Positions 1-8,035 of a stretch of 64,000 nucleotides of DNA are shown here, piece after piece (within the stretch, counting starts at the first letter, position 1; each line of letters starts with the position of its first letter). The translations under genes and the position numbers were made by a program. The DNA comes from JBFGCA01 sp041567315 (GTDB lineage: Bacteria; Acidobacteriota; Thermoanaerobaculia; Multivoradales; JAHEKO01): positions 36,463 through 100,462 of the forward strand of contig JBFGCA010000002.1 in NCBI GenBank assembly GCA_041567315.1. The letters are read 5' to 3'. Under the pieces are notes generated by a model. That model was not told the DNA's origin. It did no database searches and saw nothing but the letters and a program-made list of their open reading frames with translations.

Positions 1-107
1 GCAACTCCTACACCATGGGGCCGTTCATCGCCACCGACTACGACCAGGACATCGTCTGGGCGGACGGCTTCTTCGTCACCTACCCGGCCGGCGTCAACGT
101 CCAGTAG
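1..107 (+). CDS. C-terminal end of an unidentified protein (partial)
   Basis: The window opens inside a reading frame (codons starting at base 3) that ends with TAG at 105-107. The visible 34 residues are rich in aromatic and acidic residues and end PAGVNVQ. They are too few to assign a family. A strong hairpin terminator follows 21 bases later, so this looks like the real end of a transcription unit. Confidence 0.6.
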   Translation, partial: NSYTMGPFIATDYDQDIVWADGFFVTYPAGVNVQ

Positions 108-128
108 CGCCCGCCAAGGGCCCAACCG

Positions 129-166
129 AGAGAGGCGCCGCCCGCCGCGGCGCCTCTTTCCCTTTT
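129..166 (+). terminator. Rho-independent terminator
   Basis: Arms 129-141 and 147-159 pair over 13 positions, including the perfect ten-base core GAGGCGCCGC/GCGGCGCCTC, around a five-base loop. A T-rich stretch (TTTCCCTTTT) follows. It lies just after the partial gene that ends at 107 and before the GTG at 225. Confidence 0.8.
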
Positions 167-224
167 CTGGCCTTTTCTGGAGCCCCCCTCTCCGGACCGG
201 CCGCCCGGATAGACTCGCCGCCCC

Positions 225-1601
225 GTGATTCCACGCCCCGCCGCCGGCCTGCTGCCCGCCGGCCTGCTACTGGTCTCGCTGCTGGCGGCGGCGCCGGCCG
301 CGGCGAGCGGCGCCCTCGGACAGGAGGCCGCCTGGCTGCAGCGCTACCTGCGGCTCGACACCTCCAATCCACCGGGCGACGAGGCGCGGGCGGCGCGCTT
401 CCTGGCCGAGCTGCTGCACCGCGAAGGGCTGACCACCCGGCGGGCGGTCTCGCCCGGCGGCCGCACCAGCCTGTGGGCGCGGCTCGAGTCCGGCCGGCCC
501 GAGGCCGGCGCGCTGCTGCTCCAGCACCACATCGACGTGGTCCCGCCGGGGCCGGGGTGGAGCACCGATCCCTTTGCCGGCGAGGTGCGGGACGGCGTGC
601 TCTGGGGTCGTGGCGCGATCGACGCCAAGAGCCTGGGAATCGCCCATCTGGCCGCCCTGGTCGAGCTGCGCCGGCGCCGGGTCCCGCTGGCCCGCGACGT
701 CGTCTTCCTGGCGGTGGCCGACGAGGAGACCGGCGGCCGCGAGGGTACCGCCTGGCTGCTGGAGGCGCACCCCGAGCTGTTCGCGGGGGTCGCGGCGGTG
801 CTCGGCGAGGGCGGTCTCAACCGCTCCTATCAGGGGCGCCTGGCCTGGTGGGGAATCGAGACCGCCCAGAAGCGCCCGCTGTGGCTGCGCGTCATCGCCG
901 CCGGCCGCGGCGGCCACGGCTCGACCCTCAACCTCCACGCCGCCCCTCACCGCCTGGTGCGCGGTCTGGGCCGGCTGGTCGACCGGCCGCTCGACTACCG
1001 CGTGACCCCCGAGGTGCGACGCTACATGGAGGCCGCCGCCCCCCACGAGACCGCCCACTTCCAGCGGCTGGTGGCGAACCTCGACGAGGTGGTCACCGGA
1101 CCGGAGCCCGAGCGCCACCTGCTGCCGGGCATGCCCAACTACTTCCTCGACACCATCCAGGTCAACGTGCTGGCGGCGGGCGAGAAGCTCAACGTGGTCC
1201 CCGAGGAGGCGGTCGCCGAGATCGACGTGCGGCTGCTTCCCGACACCGACCAGCAGGCCTTTCTGGAAGAGATCCGCCAACTGCTCGGCGACGAGGTGGA
1301 GGTGGAGGTGCTGCTCGACGCTCCGCCGGTGACCGCCTCGCCGCTCGACAACCCGATCTGGCGCTGTCTCGAGACCACCCTCGGCCCGCGCGCAGCAGTG
1401 GTCCCGGCCTTCATCCCGGGGATCACCGACGCCCGCTACTTCCGGGGCCGCGGGCTGGCGGCCTACGGGTTCTCGCCCTTCGTCCTCGCCGCCGCCGAGC
1501 TCAAGGGCATCCACGGGCCCGACGAGCGCATCCCGCTGGCGGCGTTCGAGCAGGGCGTGGCGCTGATGAAGACGCTGGTGCGGGCATGCGCCGGCGGCTA
1601 G
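225..1601 (+). CDS. M20-family metallopeptidase, exported
   Basis: A 458-residue zinc peptidase of the M20/ArgE/DapE/carboxypeptidase family, predicted to hydrolyse peptides or N-acyl amino acids. An N-terminal hydrophobic segment (about residues 8-27, ending AAAPAAAS) looks like a Sec signal, so it probably acts in the periplasm. Family metal ligands are visible: HID at 102-104, D133 in GRGAID, the ADEETGG motif with E167/E168, and H430 near the end in GIHGPDE. The length is normal for an M20 enzyme with its dimerisation insert. The start is GTG at 225. A TAGACT hexamer ends nine bases upstream, so the leader may be very short. The following gene starts inside its last codons, which suggests coupled translation. 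The exact substrate cannot be read from the sequence. Confidence 0.88.
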   Translation: MIPRPAAGLLPAGLLLVSLLAAAPAAASGALGQEAAWLQRYLRLDTSNPPGDEARAARFLAELLHREGLTTRRAVSPGGRTSLWARLESGRPEAGALLLQHHIDVVPPGPGWSTDPFAGEVRDGVLWGRGAIDAKSLGIAHLAALVELRRRRVPLARDVVFLAVADEETGGREGTAWLLEAHPELFAGVAAVLGEGGLNRSYQGRLAWWGIETAQKRPLWLRVIAAGRGGHGSTLNLHAAPHRLVRGLGRLVDRPLDYRVTPEVRRYMEAAAPHETAHFQRLVANLDEVVTGPEPERHLLPGMPNYFLDTIQVNVLAAGEKLNVVPEEAVAEIDVRLLPDTDQQAFLEEIRQLLGDEVEVEVLLDAPPVTASPLDNPIWRCLETTLGPRAAVVPAFIPGITDARYFRGRGLAAYGFSPFVLAAAELKGIHGPDERIPLAAFEQGVALMKTLVRACAGG

Positions 1602-3994
1602 GGCTGCCTGCCACCGGCTTCCCGCTGCTGGCCGGCACCCTCACCGTCGGCGTCTTCTACGGCGGCTTCCTGCGCGGTCCGGTGGTGCCGGCCGTCCGCG
1701 ACGTCCCCTTCTTCCACCTGCCGCTGCGCGACGCCTTCGCCACCTTCGCCCGGCAGGGCGTGCCGTGGTGGAACCCGCTGATCCACGGCGGGCAGCCGCT
1801 GCTCTCCAACCCCAACTACGCCGCTTTCTACCCGCCGACCTGGCTCGCCCTGGCCCTGGCGCCGCACCGCGCCCTCGCCCTGATCGTGGTCCTCCACGCC
1901 GTCTGGGCCTTTGCCGGCGCCTGGCGGCTGGCGCGCACCCTCGAGTGCCGGCCGCCGGCCGCGGCGCTGGCGGCGGTGGGGTTCGTCGGCGGCGGCGCCT
2001 TCCTCTCCTCCCCCACCACCCTCAACCTGTTCTGCGGCCTCGCCTGGCTGCCCTGGGTGCTGACCTGGGGCGAGCGGGCGCTGAGCGCCGGGCGCGGGCA
2101 GTGGGCACGACCGGCCGTGCTGGCCGGCGCCGGCCTCGCCGCTCAGCTGTTGGCCGGCGAGCCGGTGATGGCGCTGATCGGGGCCGCGGCCCTGGCCTGC
2201 TGGGCCGGCGAGCGGGCGCGCCACGGTCCCGGCCGGCCGCTGCGCCTGGTGCCCGTCGCCCTCATCGCCGGCGGGCTGGCCGCGGTCCAGCTGCTGCCCA
2301 CCGCCCAGCGGCTGCTCGAGTCGCCCCGCGCCGGCGGCCTGGCCGGCACCGGAGCCACCGTCTGGTCGACGCCGCCGGCGCGGGCGGTGGAATTCGCGCT
2401 GCCGCGCTTCTTCGGCGACCCGATGCTCGAGGATCTGGATCTCTACTTCGGCTACGGGCTCCACGACAAGGACTTTCCCTACGTGGTGTCGATCTACTGC
2501 GGTCTGCTGCCGGTGCTGCTGGGCCTGGTCGCCCTCGCCCGCTGGCGGCTGCCGCGGCGGGCTGCCTGGTGGGCGATGCTGGCACTCGGCGCGGCGCTCG
2601 CCCTGGGCCGGCACAACCCGCTCTACGCCGGCCTGCTGATCCACCTGCCGCCGTTCAACCTGGTCCGCTATCCGGAGAAGTTCATCCTGCTGGCGACCAG
2701 CGCGCTGCCCTTCGCCGCGGCGCTGGGCTGGGAGGAGCTGATGCGGCGGCGGCGAGCCGGCCGGCCCCAGGCCGCCGAGCTGCCGCTGGCGCTGGCCCTG
2801 GTGGCGGTCGCCGTCACCGGCGGTCTCGCCGCGCTGCTCGCCTGGCGACCCACGGTCGGCGAGCAGTTCGTGCGGCTGCACAGCCTCCTGCCGCGCTCGC
2901 CCGAGGGCCTGGCGGCGGCGGTCGGCTATCTGCAGCGCGAGGCACTGGCGGCGACCGCGGTGGCGGCCGCGGCGGCGGCGCTGCTGGCGCTGCACCGCTG
3001 GCGGCAGGCGCCGGGCGCGCTGCTCGCCGGTCTGGCGCTCGTGCTGCTCGGCGGCGACCTCTTCTACTACGGCCGGACCCTCAACCCGCTGCTCCCCGCC
3101 CGCGAGGTGCTGACGCCGCCGGCGATGGCCGAGCGGGCGGCCGGCGGCGGCGGCCGGATCTTCACCGACCGCGCCTTCCACCAGGGCCGCGCCGAGTTCA
3201 CCTTTCGCGGCACCGAGCCGCAGGTGACCGCCTGGCTGCGCAACGGCCTCGACCGCCTCGACCCCTTCGCCGCCAACCTGTGGGGTCTGGCCTACGCGCT
3301 CAACGAGGACTACGACCTGATGTTGACCGCCTGGGGGCGGCACGGTCTGGACCGCTTTTACGAGGCCGCGCGGCAAGGCGGCGTGGAGGGCGAGGCGGCG
3401 CGGCGGGTGCTCGGCGCCTGGGGCGTCGGCGCCCTGGCGCTGCGGCGCCCGGCCCGCGAGGTGGCGGCCGAATGGGCGGCCGGCGGCGGCACCCCCGACC
3501 TGGTGCGGCTGGTGGCCAATCCCGGACGGCTGCCGCTCGTCCGGCTGGCGCCCGAGGTGTTGATCCACGACACGGTCGAGGCGGCGACCGCCGCCCTCGG
3601 CGCCGCCGGCTTCGCCGTGGACCGCCTCGAGCACTGCGGCCCGGCCCTGCCGCCGGCCGCGCCCGGCAGGCTGCGCTCCCCCGCCGACGCCCGGCTGCTC
3701 GAGCACCGGCCGGGACCCGGCACCCACCGGCTCTCCTATCGCGCTTCGGGCCCCGCCCTCCTGGTGGTGGCCGAGACCTTCGACCGCGGCTGGGAGGCCC
3801 GCGCCGGCGATCGCCGGCTGCCGGTCTGCCCCACCGCCCTCGGACAGCTCGGGGTGCTGCTGCCGCCCGGCCAGGGCGAGCTCACGCTTGCCTATCGGGA
3901 TCCCTGGGTGAAGGTCGGGGCGGCCCTCACCCTGATCACGGCGCTGGCCGGCGCGCTTACAATCGTCCGGCCGGCGCGCCAAACCGACCGCTGA
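1586..3994 (+). CDS. YfhO-like multi-spanning membrane protein
   Basis: An 802-residue protein with many hydrophobic segments over its first two thirds. The N-terminal region has the pattern PWWNPLIHGGQPL then NPNYAAFYPPTWL, the central part has VRYPEKFILL, and the C-terminal globular part has a FDRGWEA motif followed by a last membrane helix. These match the YfhO/GT-C-like membrane family, linked in other bacteria to glycosylation of envelope polymers. The reading frame is open far upstream, but ATG 1586 is the sensible start: it overlaps the end of the peptidase gene by 16 bases and begins directly before the first helix. pilD follows after three bases. The substrate is unknown. Confidence 0.75.
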   Translation: MRRRLGLPATGFPLLAGTLTVGVFYGGFLRGPVVPAVRDVPFFHLPLRDAFATFARQGVPWWNPLIHGGQPLLSNPNYAAFYPPTWLALALAPHRALALIVVLHAVWAFAGAWRLARTLECRPPAAALAAVGFVGGGAFLSSPTTLNLFCGLAWLPWVLTWGERALSAGRGQWARPAVLAGAGLAAQLLAGEPVMALIGAAALACWAGERARHGPGRPLRLVPVALIAGGLAAVQLLPTAQRLLESPRAGGLAGTGATVWSTPPARAVEFALPRFFGDPMLEDLDLYFGYGLHDKDFPYVVSIYCGLLPVLLGLVALARWRLPRRAAWWAMLALGAALALGRHNPLYAGLLIHLPPFNLVRYPEKFILLATSALPFAAALGWEELMRRRRAGRPQAAELPLALALVAVAVTGGLAALLAWRPTVGEQFVRLHSLLPRSPEGLAAAVGYLQREALAATAVAAAAAALLALHRWRQAPGALLAGLALVLLGGDLFYYGRTLNPLLPAREVLTPPAMAERAAGGGGRIFTDRAFHQGRAEFTFRGTEPQVTAWLRNGLDRLDPFAANLWGLAYALNEDYDLMLTAWGRHGLDRFYEAARQGGVEGEAARRVLGAWGVGALALRRPAREVAAEWAAGGGTPDLVRLVANPGRLPLVRLAPEVLIHDTVEAATAALGAAGFAVDRLEHCGPALPPAAPGRLRSPADARLLEHRPGPGTHRLSYRASGPALLVVAETFDRGWEARAGDRRLPVCPTALGQLGVLLPPGQGELTLAYRDPWVKVGAALTLITALAGALTIVRPARQTDR

Positions 3995-3997
3995 GAG

Positions 3998-4771
3998 ATG
4001 CAGGTTGATCCACTGCTCGCCCTCTACGCCCTGCTGGTGGGCCTGGTGGTGGGCAGCTACCTCAACGTCCTGATCCACCGGCTGCCGCGCGGGGTCTCGA
4101 CCGTCCGGCCGCGCTCGCGCTGCCCGTACTGCGACGGCCCGATCGGCGCCCGCGACAACGTGCCGCTGGCCAGCTTCCTGCTGCTCAGGGGCCGCTGCCG
4201 GCGCTGCGGCGCCCCCATAGCCTGGCGCTACCCGCTGGTCGAGGCGCTCACCGGCGCGCTGTTCGCGGCCTGCGTGGTGCGCTTCGGCGCCAGCCTGGAG
4301 GCGCTGACGGCGGCGGTCTTCGCGGCGCTCATGGTGCTGCTGGCGATGATCGACCTCGAGCACTTCCTGCTGCCCGACCGGGTGACCCTGCCGGGGATCT
4401 TCCTCGGGCTCGCTCTGCAGCCGTGGCGGCCGGGGGTCGGCTGGCTGGAAGCGGTGGTCGGGGCGCTGGCCGGCGCCGGTCTGCTGGTGCTGCTGATGAA
4501 CCTCTGGTACTGGCTGCGCGGGGAGGAGGGCATGGGGATGGGTGACGTCAACATGATGGCGCTGATCGGCGCCTTCCTGGGCTGGAAGGCGGCCCTGGTG
4601 GCGCTGCTGGGGGCGGCCCTCAGCGGCGCGCTGCTGGGGATCGTCCTGCTGCTCGCCGGCCGCGTCGGCTGGCGCTCGCGGCTGCCGTTCGGGGTCTTCC
4701 TGGCCGGCGGCGGCCTGCTGGCGCTGTTCGCCGGCGAGCGGCTGCTGGCGCTCTACGGACGCCTGCCCTGA
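3998..4771 (+). CDS. pilD: Type IV prepilin peptidase / N-methyltransferase PilD
   Basis: A 257-residue integral membrane aspartic protease that cleaves prepilin leaders and N-methylates the new N-terminus. It has the full family layout: an N-terminal GSYLNVLIHRLP segment, a zinc-type cysteine pair (C42/C45 and C67/C70), and the two catalytic aspartates D119 (IDLEHFLLPD) and D183 (GMGDVNMM). It sits just upstream of the pilus sensor kinase and the minor-pilin operon whose products carry its cleavage sites, so the context agrees. The start is ATG 3998, three bases after the previous stop. Confidence 0.95.
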   Translation: MQVDPLLALYALLVGLVVGSYLNVLIHRLPRGVSTVRPRSRCPYCDGPIGARDNVPLASFLLLRGRCRRCGAPIAWRYPLVEALTGALFAACVVRFGASLEALTAAVFAALMVLLAMIDLEHFLLPDRVTLPGIFLGLALQPWRPGVGWLEAVVGALAGAGLLVLLMNLWYWLRGEEGMGMGDVNMMALIGAFLGWKAALVALLGAALSGALLGIVLLLAGRVGWRSRLPFGVFLAGGGLLALFAGERLLALYGRLP

Positions 4772-4802
4772 GAGGCCGGTCCCACCCTTCGAGGCGCCGG
4801 GC

Positions 4803-6572
4803 GTGAAGCTCCCCCGATTCAGCCTCCCCCGGTTCGGCCCTCTGGGCCTGCGGCGCGAGCTGCTGATCCTGCTGCCGGTGGCGGTCCTGGTGCTGGTCCT
4901 CGCCTCCACCTTCACGCTGCTGGCCTACCGCTCGGCCCTCCAGCTGCTGACCGAGGAGCGCCAGCTCGAGGCCGCCGAGCTGGCGCGGCGGCTGGCCGAA
5001 CAGCTGCCCGACGACGCCCGGCCGACCGCCGCCGAGCTGCGCCGGCTGGCGCCCACTGCCCGGCAGGTGGTGCTGACCGACGCCCGGGGGCGGCCGCTGC
5101 CCGGCAGCGGGCCGGCGGTCGACCCCGACCCGCTGGCGCCGCTGGGCGGCCGGCGGCCGGCGGCCGCGGTCGCCGTCGGTCCCGGGCCGGCGCTCGCCGG
5201 CGCGGTGGCCGGGTTTGCGCCCCTGGCCGGCGGCCGGGGCTATCTGCGGGTCGACCTGGGGGCCGCCCAGCTCGGCCGTCAGCTGCGCGGCCTGCGGGTC
5301 CTCTTCTGGGTGGTGCTCGGCGTCAACGGCGGTCTGACCCTGCTGCTGCTGTGGTTCCTGGGCCGCCTGCTCGGTCCCTGGGAGGAGCTGCTGGCCGCCG
5401 CCCGCCGCAGCGGTCAGCCCGACGCCGGCGAGGACGAGGTCGCCTTCCTGATCTCCTCGGTGCGCCGGGCCCTGGCGGACCATGGCCGGACCGCTGGAGC
5501 CGGGCCGGGCGAGGACGACATCGCGGTGCTGCAAAGGGCGCTGGGCTCGAGCCTCGAAAGCGGGCTGCTGCTGCTCGACCGCCAGGGGCGGGTGCTGGCC
5601 CTCAACCGGCTGGGCGCCGAGTGGCTGGGGGTGGCGGCGCCCGCCGAGCCCGATCGGCGCCAGGAGCCGGCGCCGGTCGAGCGGCTGCTGGCCGCCCAGC
5701 CCGAGCTCAGCGCCCTCTTGCGGCGGGCGGTCCGGCAGGGCCGCGGCGTCCGGCGGCAGGAGGTGACGGTCCGCCACCCCGCGGGCGAGCTCACCCTCGG
5801 GCTCTCGGTCCACGCCCTGACCCGCGACGACGGCGCGGTGCGGGGCTTCCTGATGCTCTTCGCCGACCTCACCGAGAGCCGGCGCCAGGCCGAGGAGAAA
5901 CGGCTGGCCAGCAGCCTCGACCAGCTCGGCGAGCTGGCGGCCGGGGTCGCCCACGAGCTGCGTAACAGTCTGGCCACCCTGCGCGGCTATCTGACGCTGA
6001 TCGAGCGCCGGCCCGAGGAGGAGCCGATCACCGAGTACCTGGCCGAGATCCGCCGCGAGAGCGCCCATCTCGAGCGGGTGCTGGAGGATTTCCTGGCCTT
6101 CGCACGGCCGGGAACGGCGCGTCTGGAGGTAGTCGACCTGGCCACCGCCGTCCGGCGGGCGGCGGGCGATCCCAGCCTGCGCGGCCGGGCGGTCGACCTG
6201 CGGCTCGACCCGGCCGCCCGCTACCGCATCCGCGGCGACCGCCAGTTGCTGGAGCGGGCGCTGCGCAACCTGCTCCACAACGCCGCCGAGGCGCAGGACC
6301 AGACCGCCGCCGAGGAGCCCCTGGAGGCCGCCGTCGAGCGGGTGGGCGGCGAGCTCCAGGTGTCGGTCGCCGACCGCGGAGACGGCGTCTCCGCCGAGGT
6401 CCGGCGCCGGCTCTTCCAGCCGTTCGTCACCGGCCGGCCCGGCGGCGTCGGGCTCGGTCTGTCGCTGGCCCACCGGATCGTCACCCTCCACGGCGGACGG
6501 CTCCGGCTCGAGGACCGGCCGGCGGGCGGCACCCGGGCGGTCATCACCTTCCCCGCTGACAGAATCGTGTAG
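4803..6572 (+). CDS. Membrane sensor histidine kinase, PilS/NtrB-like
   Basis: A 589-residue kinase. It has an N-terminal membrane helix (about 20-42), an extracytoplasmic stretch, a second helix (about 162-187), and a PAS-like sensor region (about 238-360). The HisKA domain has the phospho-accepting H384 in AAGVAHELRN, and the ATPase domain has N493 (N box), D524-x-G-D-G528 (G1) and a GVGLGLS G2 loop. The start is GTG 4803. The gene lies between pilD and a sigma-54 promoter that serves the minor-pilin operon. An NtrC-type activator is encoded at the far end of that operon on the other strand, so I infer a PilS-like role. The sensed signal is unknown. Confidence 0.88.
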   Translation: MKLPRFSLPRFGPLGLRRELLILLPVAVLVLVLASTFTLLAYRSALQLLTEERQLEAAELARRLAEQLPDDARPTAAELRRLAPTARQVVLTDARGRPLPGSGPAVDPDPLAPLGGRRPAAAVAVGPGPALAGAVAGFAPLAGGRGYLRVDLGAAQLGRQLRGLRVLFWVVLGVNGGLTLLLLWFLGRLLGPWEELLAAARRSGQPDAGEDEVAFLISSVRRALADHGRTAGAGPGEDDIAVLQRALGSSLESGLLLLDRQGRVLALNRLGAEWLGVAAPAEPDRRQEPAPVERLLAAQPELSALLRRAVRQGRGVRRQEVTVRHPAGELTLGLSVHALTRDDGAVRGFLMLFADLTESRRQAEEKRLASSLDQLGELAAGVAHELRNSLATLRGYLTLIERRPEEEPITEYLAEIRRESAHLERVLEDFLAFARPGTARLEVVDLATAVRRAAGDPSLRGRAVDLRLDPAARYRIRGDRQLLERALRNLLHNAAEAQDQTAAEEPLEAAVERVGGELQVSVADRGDGVSAEVRRRLFQPFVTGRPGGVGLGLSLAHRIVTLHGGRLRLEDRPAGGTRAVITFPADRIV

Positions 6573-6678
6573 AAAAGAAACGCAGTTCGGACCCATGCCC
6601 GCCGCACCGGCCGCCGCGCCGGGGCCGCAACCTCAATAGCGACAGCGACTTGGCCGGAGAAAAAGCGGCGGATCCAAC

Positions 6679-6695
6679 CTGGCACCCGCTTTGCT
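6679..6695 (+). promoter_or_regulatory. Sigma-54 (-24/-12) promoter of the minor-pilin operon
   Basis: The sequence reads CTGGCAC, five bases, TTGCT. This matches the -24/-12 consensus TGGCAC-N5-TTGC exactly, with correct spacing. Transcription should start near 6706, about 40 bases before the ATG at 6746. This rules out the in-frame TTG at 6650 as the gene start. Confidence 0.85.
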
Positions 6696-6745
6696 CGGTC
6701 GTGATCGGTGACCGGAAGCGCGACAACGGGTCCGGAGCGAGCGTG

Positions 6746-7417
6746 ATGGGAGGCGGCATGCAACGACGGCACGACCAGCACCGCGGGCGGCGCGCGGCAG
6801 CGGCGCGGGGCCGCGGCCTGACCCTGGTCGAGATGGTCGTCATCCTGGCGATCGTCGGGCTGATGGCCACCTTCGGCCTGCCCGCCCTGCAGCAGGGCCT
6901 GGTCCGAACCCGGACCCTCGGCACCACCGGCCAGACCCAGGTCCTCCTGCAGCTCGCCAAGGCGGAGGCGATCCGCAGCAACGTGCCGGGCGTGGTGCGG
7001 CTCGACCTGGCGGGCGGCGAGATCGTCGCCTTCGCCGACGTCCACGGCGTGGCGCTCACCGATCCCCCGGACGGTCTCTTCAACCCCATCGCCGGCCAGC
7101 CCTTCCGTCTCACCGACTGGGAGGTAGGCCGCTTCCGCCTGCCGGCGACCGTCCGCTTCGCGGCCCCGACCGAGCTGCCCGAGGACGTGGTCGACGGCTT
7201 CACGCCGGTGGGCGGCGGCGAGGACGTGGCGATCCTCGACCCCGACGGCTCGGTGCGCGACCTCGGGGCCTTCCGCTTCGCCGACAACCGGGACAACTAC
7301 CTCGAGGTGCGGGTGGCGCCGCAGGCCACCGCCCGCATCCAGGTGCGCAAGTGGGACGAGACGGACAGCGTCTGGCTGGCCCGCGGCGAGGGGGGTGAAC
7401 CGTGGTACTGGAACTGA
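6746..7417 (+). CDS. FimT/GspH-like minor pseudopilin
   Basis: A 223-residue prepilin-like protein. A positively charged leader (about 24 residues) ends in Gly, followed by LTLVEMVVILAIVGLMA. This is a type IV prepilin cleavage site with Glu at position 5 and a hydrophobic helix that PilD would process. The rest is a small globular domain of the FimT/GspH type. ATG 6746 has GGAG eight bases upstream and lies about 40 bases after the predicted sigma-54 start site. A second ATG at 6758 is possible. It is the first gene of the minor-pilin operon and probably helps prime pilus assembly. Confidence 0.85.
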   Translation: MGGGMQRRHDQHRGRRAAAARGRGLTLVEMVVILAIVGLMATFGLPALQQGLVRTRTLGTTGQTQVLLQLAKAEAIRSNVPGVVRLDLAGGEIVAFADVHGVALTDPPDGLFNPIAGQPFRLTDWEVGRFRLPATVRFAAPTELPEDVVDGFTPVGGGEDVAILDPDGSVRDLGAFRFADNRDNYLEVRVAPQATARIQVRKWDETDSVWLARGEGGEPWYWN

Positions 7418-7440
7418 CGCCGGGAAGGAGCGAAACAGCG

Positions 7441-8022
7441 ATGCGCAGATCCGACCGCCGCCGCACGGCCGGCTTCACCCTGATCGAGGTCCTGTTGGGC
7501 TTCGCGATCCTGCTGGTGGTCTTCGCCGGGCTGCTGCCGATCTTCACCCGCTCGGTCCTCAACAACGTCGAGGGCCGCGAGTCGACGCAGGTCAGCAATC
7601 TCGGCCGCAGCCAGCTCGAGGACCGGCTGCAGCTGGCCTTCAACTCCTGGGACCTGACCATCGACGCCGGCACCGAGCGCCAGGCCGTCGGCTACTGGGA
7701 CGACGGGCTGGCCGACCACCTGGGCGACGAGGAGTGGTCGGACGACGCCGGGCAGGCGCCCACCGCCCTCTGGGTGCGCACCACCACTGTCCGCCAGTAC
7801 GGGATCAACGGGGTGCGCGACAACGACCTCGACGGCATCCTGGACGAGATCGTCGGCCTTCAGGACGCCGACCGCGACGGTCACTTCGACAACCCGCTGG
7901 CGGCCGGCACGCCGCCGATCAACATCCACCTCAAGGACGTCGAGGTCCAGCTCCAGAACCAGGCCAATCTCAGCCCCGGGGAGCCCATCGAGCTGACCCT
8001 CTACGCCTACAAGGCCTTCTGA
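7441..8022 (+). CDS. pilV: PilV-like minor prepilin
   Basis: A 193-residue prepilin with leader MRRSDRRRTAG, then FTLIEVLLGFAILLVVFAG, a textbook type III leader and N-terminal helix. The C-terminal part is rich in Asp and carries a run resembling a calcium-binding loop (DADRDGHFDN). ATG 7441 is preceded by AAGGAG at ten bases. An in-frame GTG at 7402 lacks this and would overlap the previous gene. It lies in the order fimT-pilV-pilW-pilX-pilY1 known from type IV pilus minor-pilin operons. The PilV assignment rests on order and leader type rather than on a specific domain match. Confidence 0.8.
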   Translation: MRRSDRRRTAGFTLIEVLLGFAILLVVFAGLLPIFTRSVLNNVEGRESTQVSNLGRSQLEDRLQLAFNSWDLTIDAGTERQAVGYWDDGLADHLGDEEWSDDAGQAPTALWVRTTTVRQYGINGVRDNDLDGILDEIVGLQDADRDGHFDNPLAAGTPPINIHLKDVEVQLQNQANLSPGEPIELTLYAYKAF

Positions 8023-8035
8023 GGAAGCGCCGCCG

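Noticed and set aside
1598..4915. A minus-strand open frame of about 1100 codons opposite the YfhO-like gene and pilD
   Set aside because: It is antisense to two clear genes and is low-complexity Gln/Gly/Arg/Pro. In DNA this G+C-rich, stop codons are rare in antisense frames.
6650..6745. TTG at 6650 as the start of the FimT-like gene
   Set aside because: It lies upstream of the sigma-54 promoter at 6679-6695 and could not be on that transcript.
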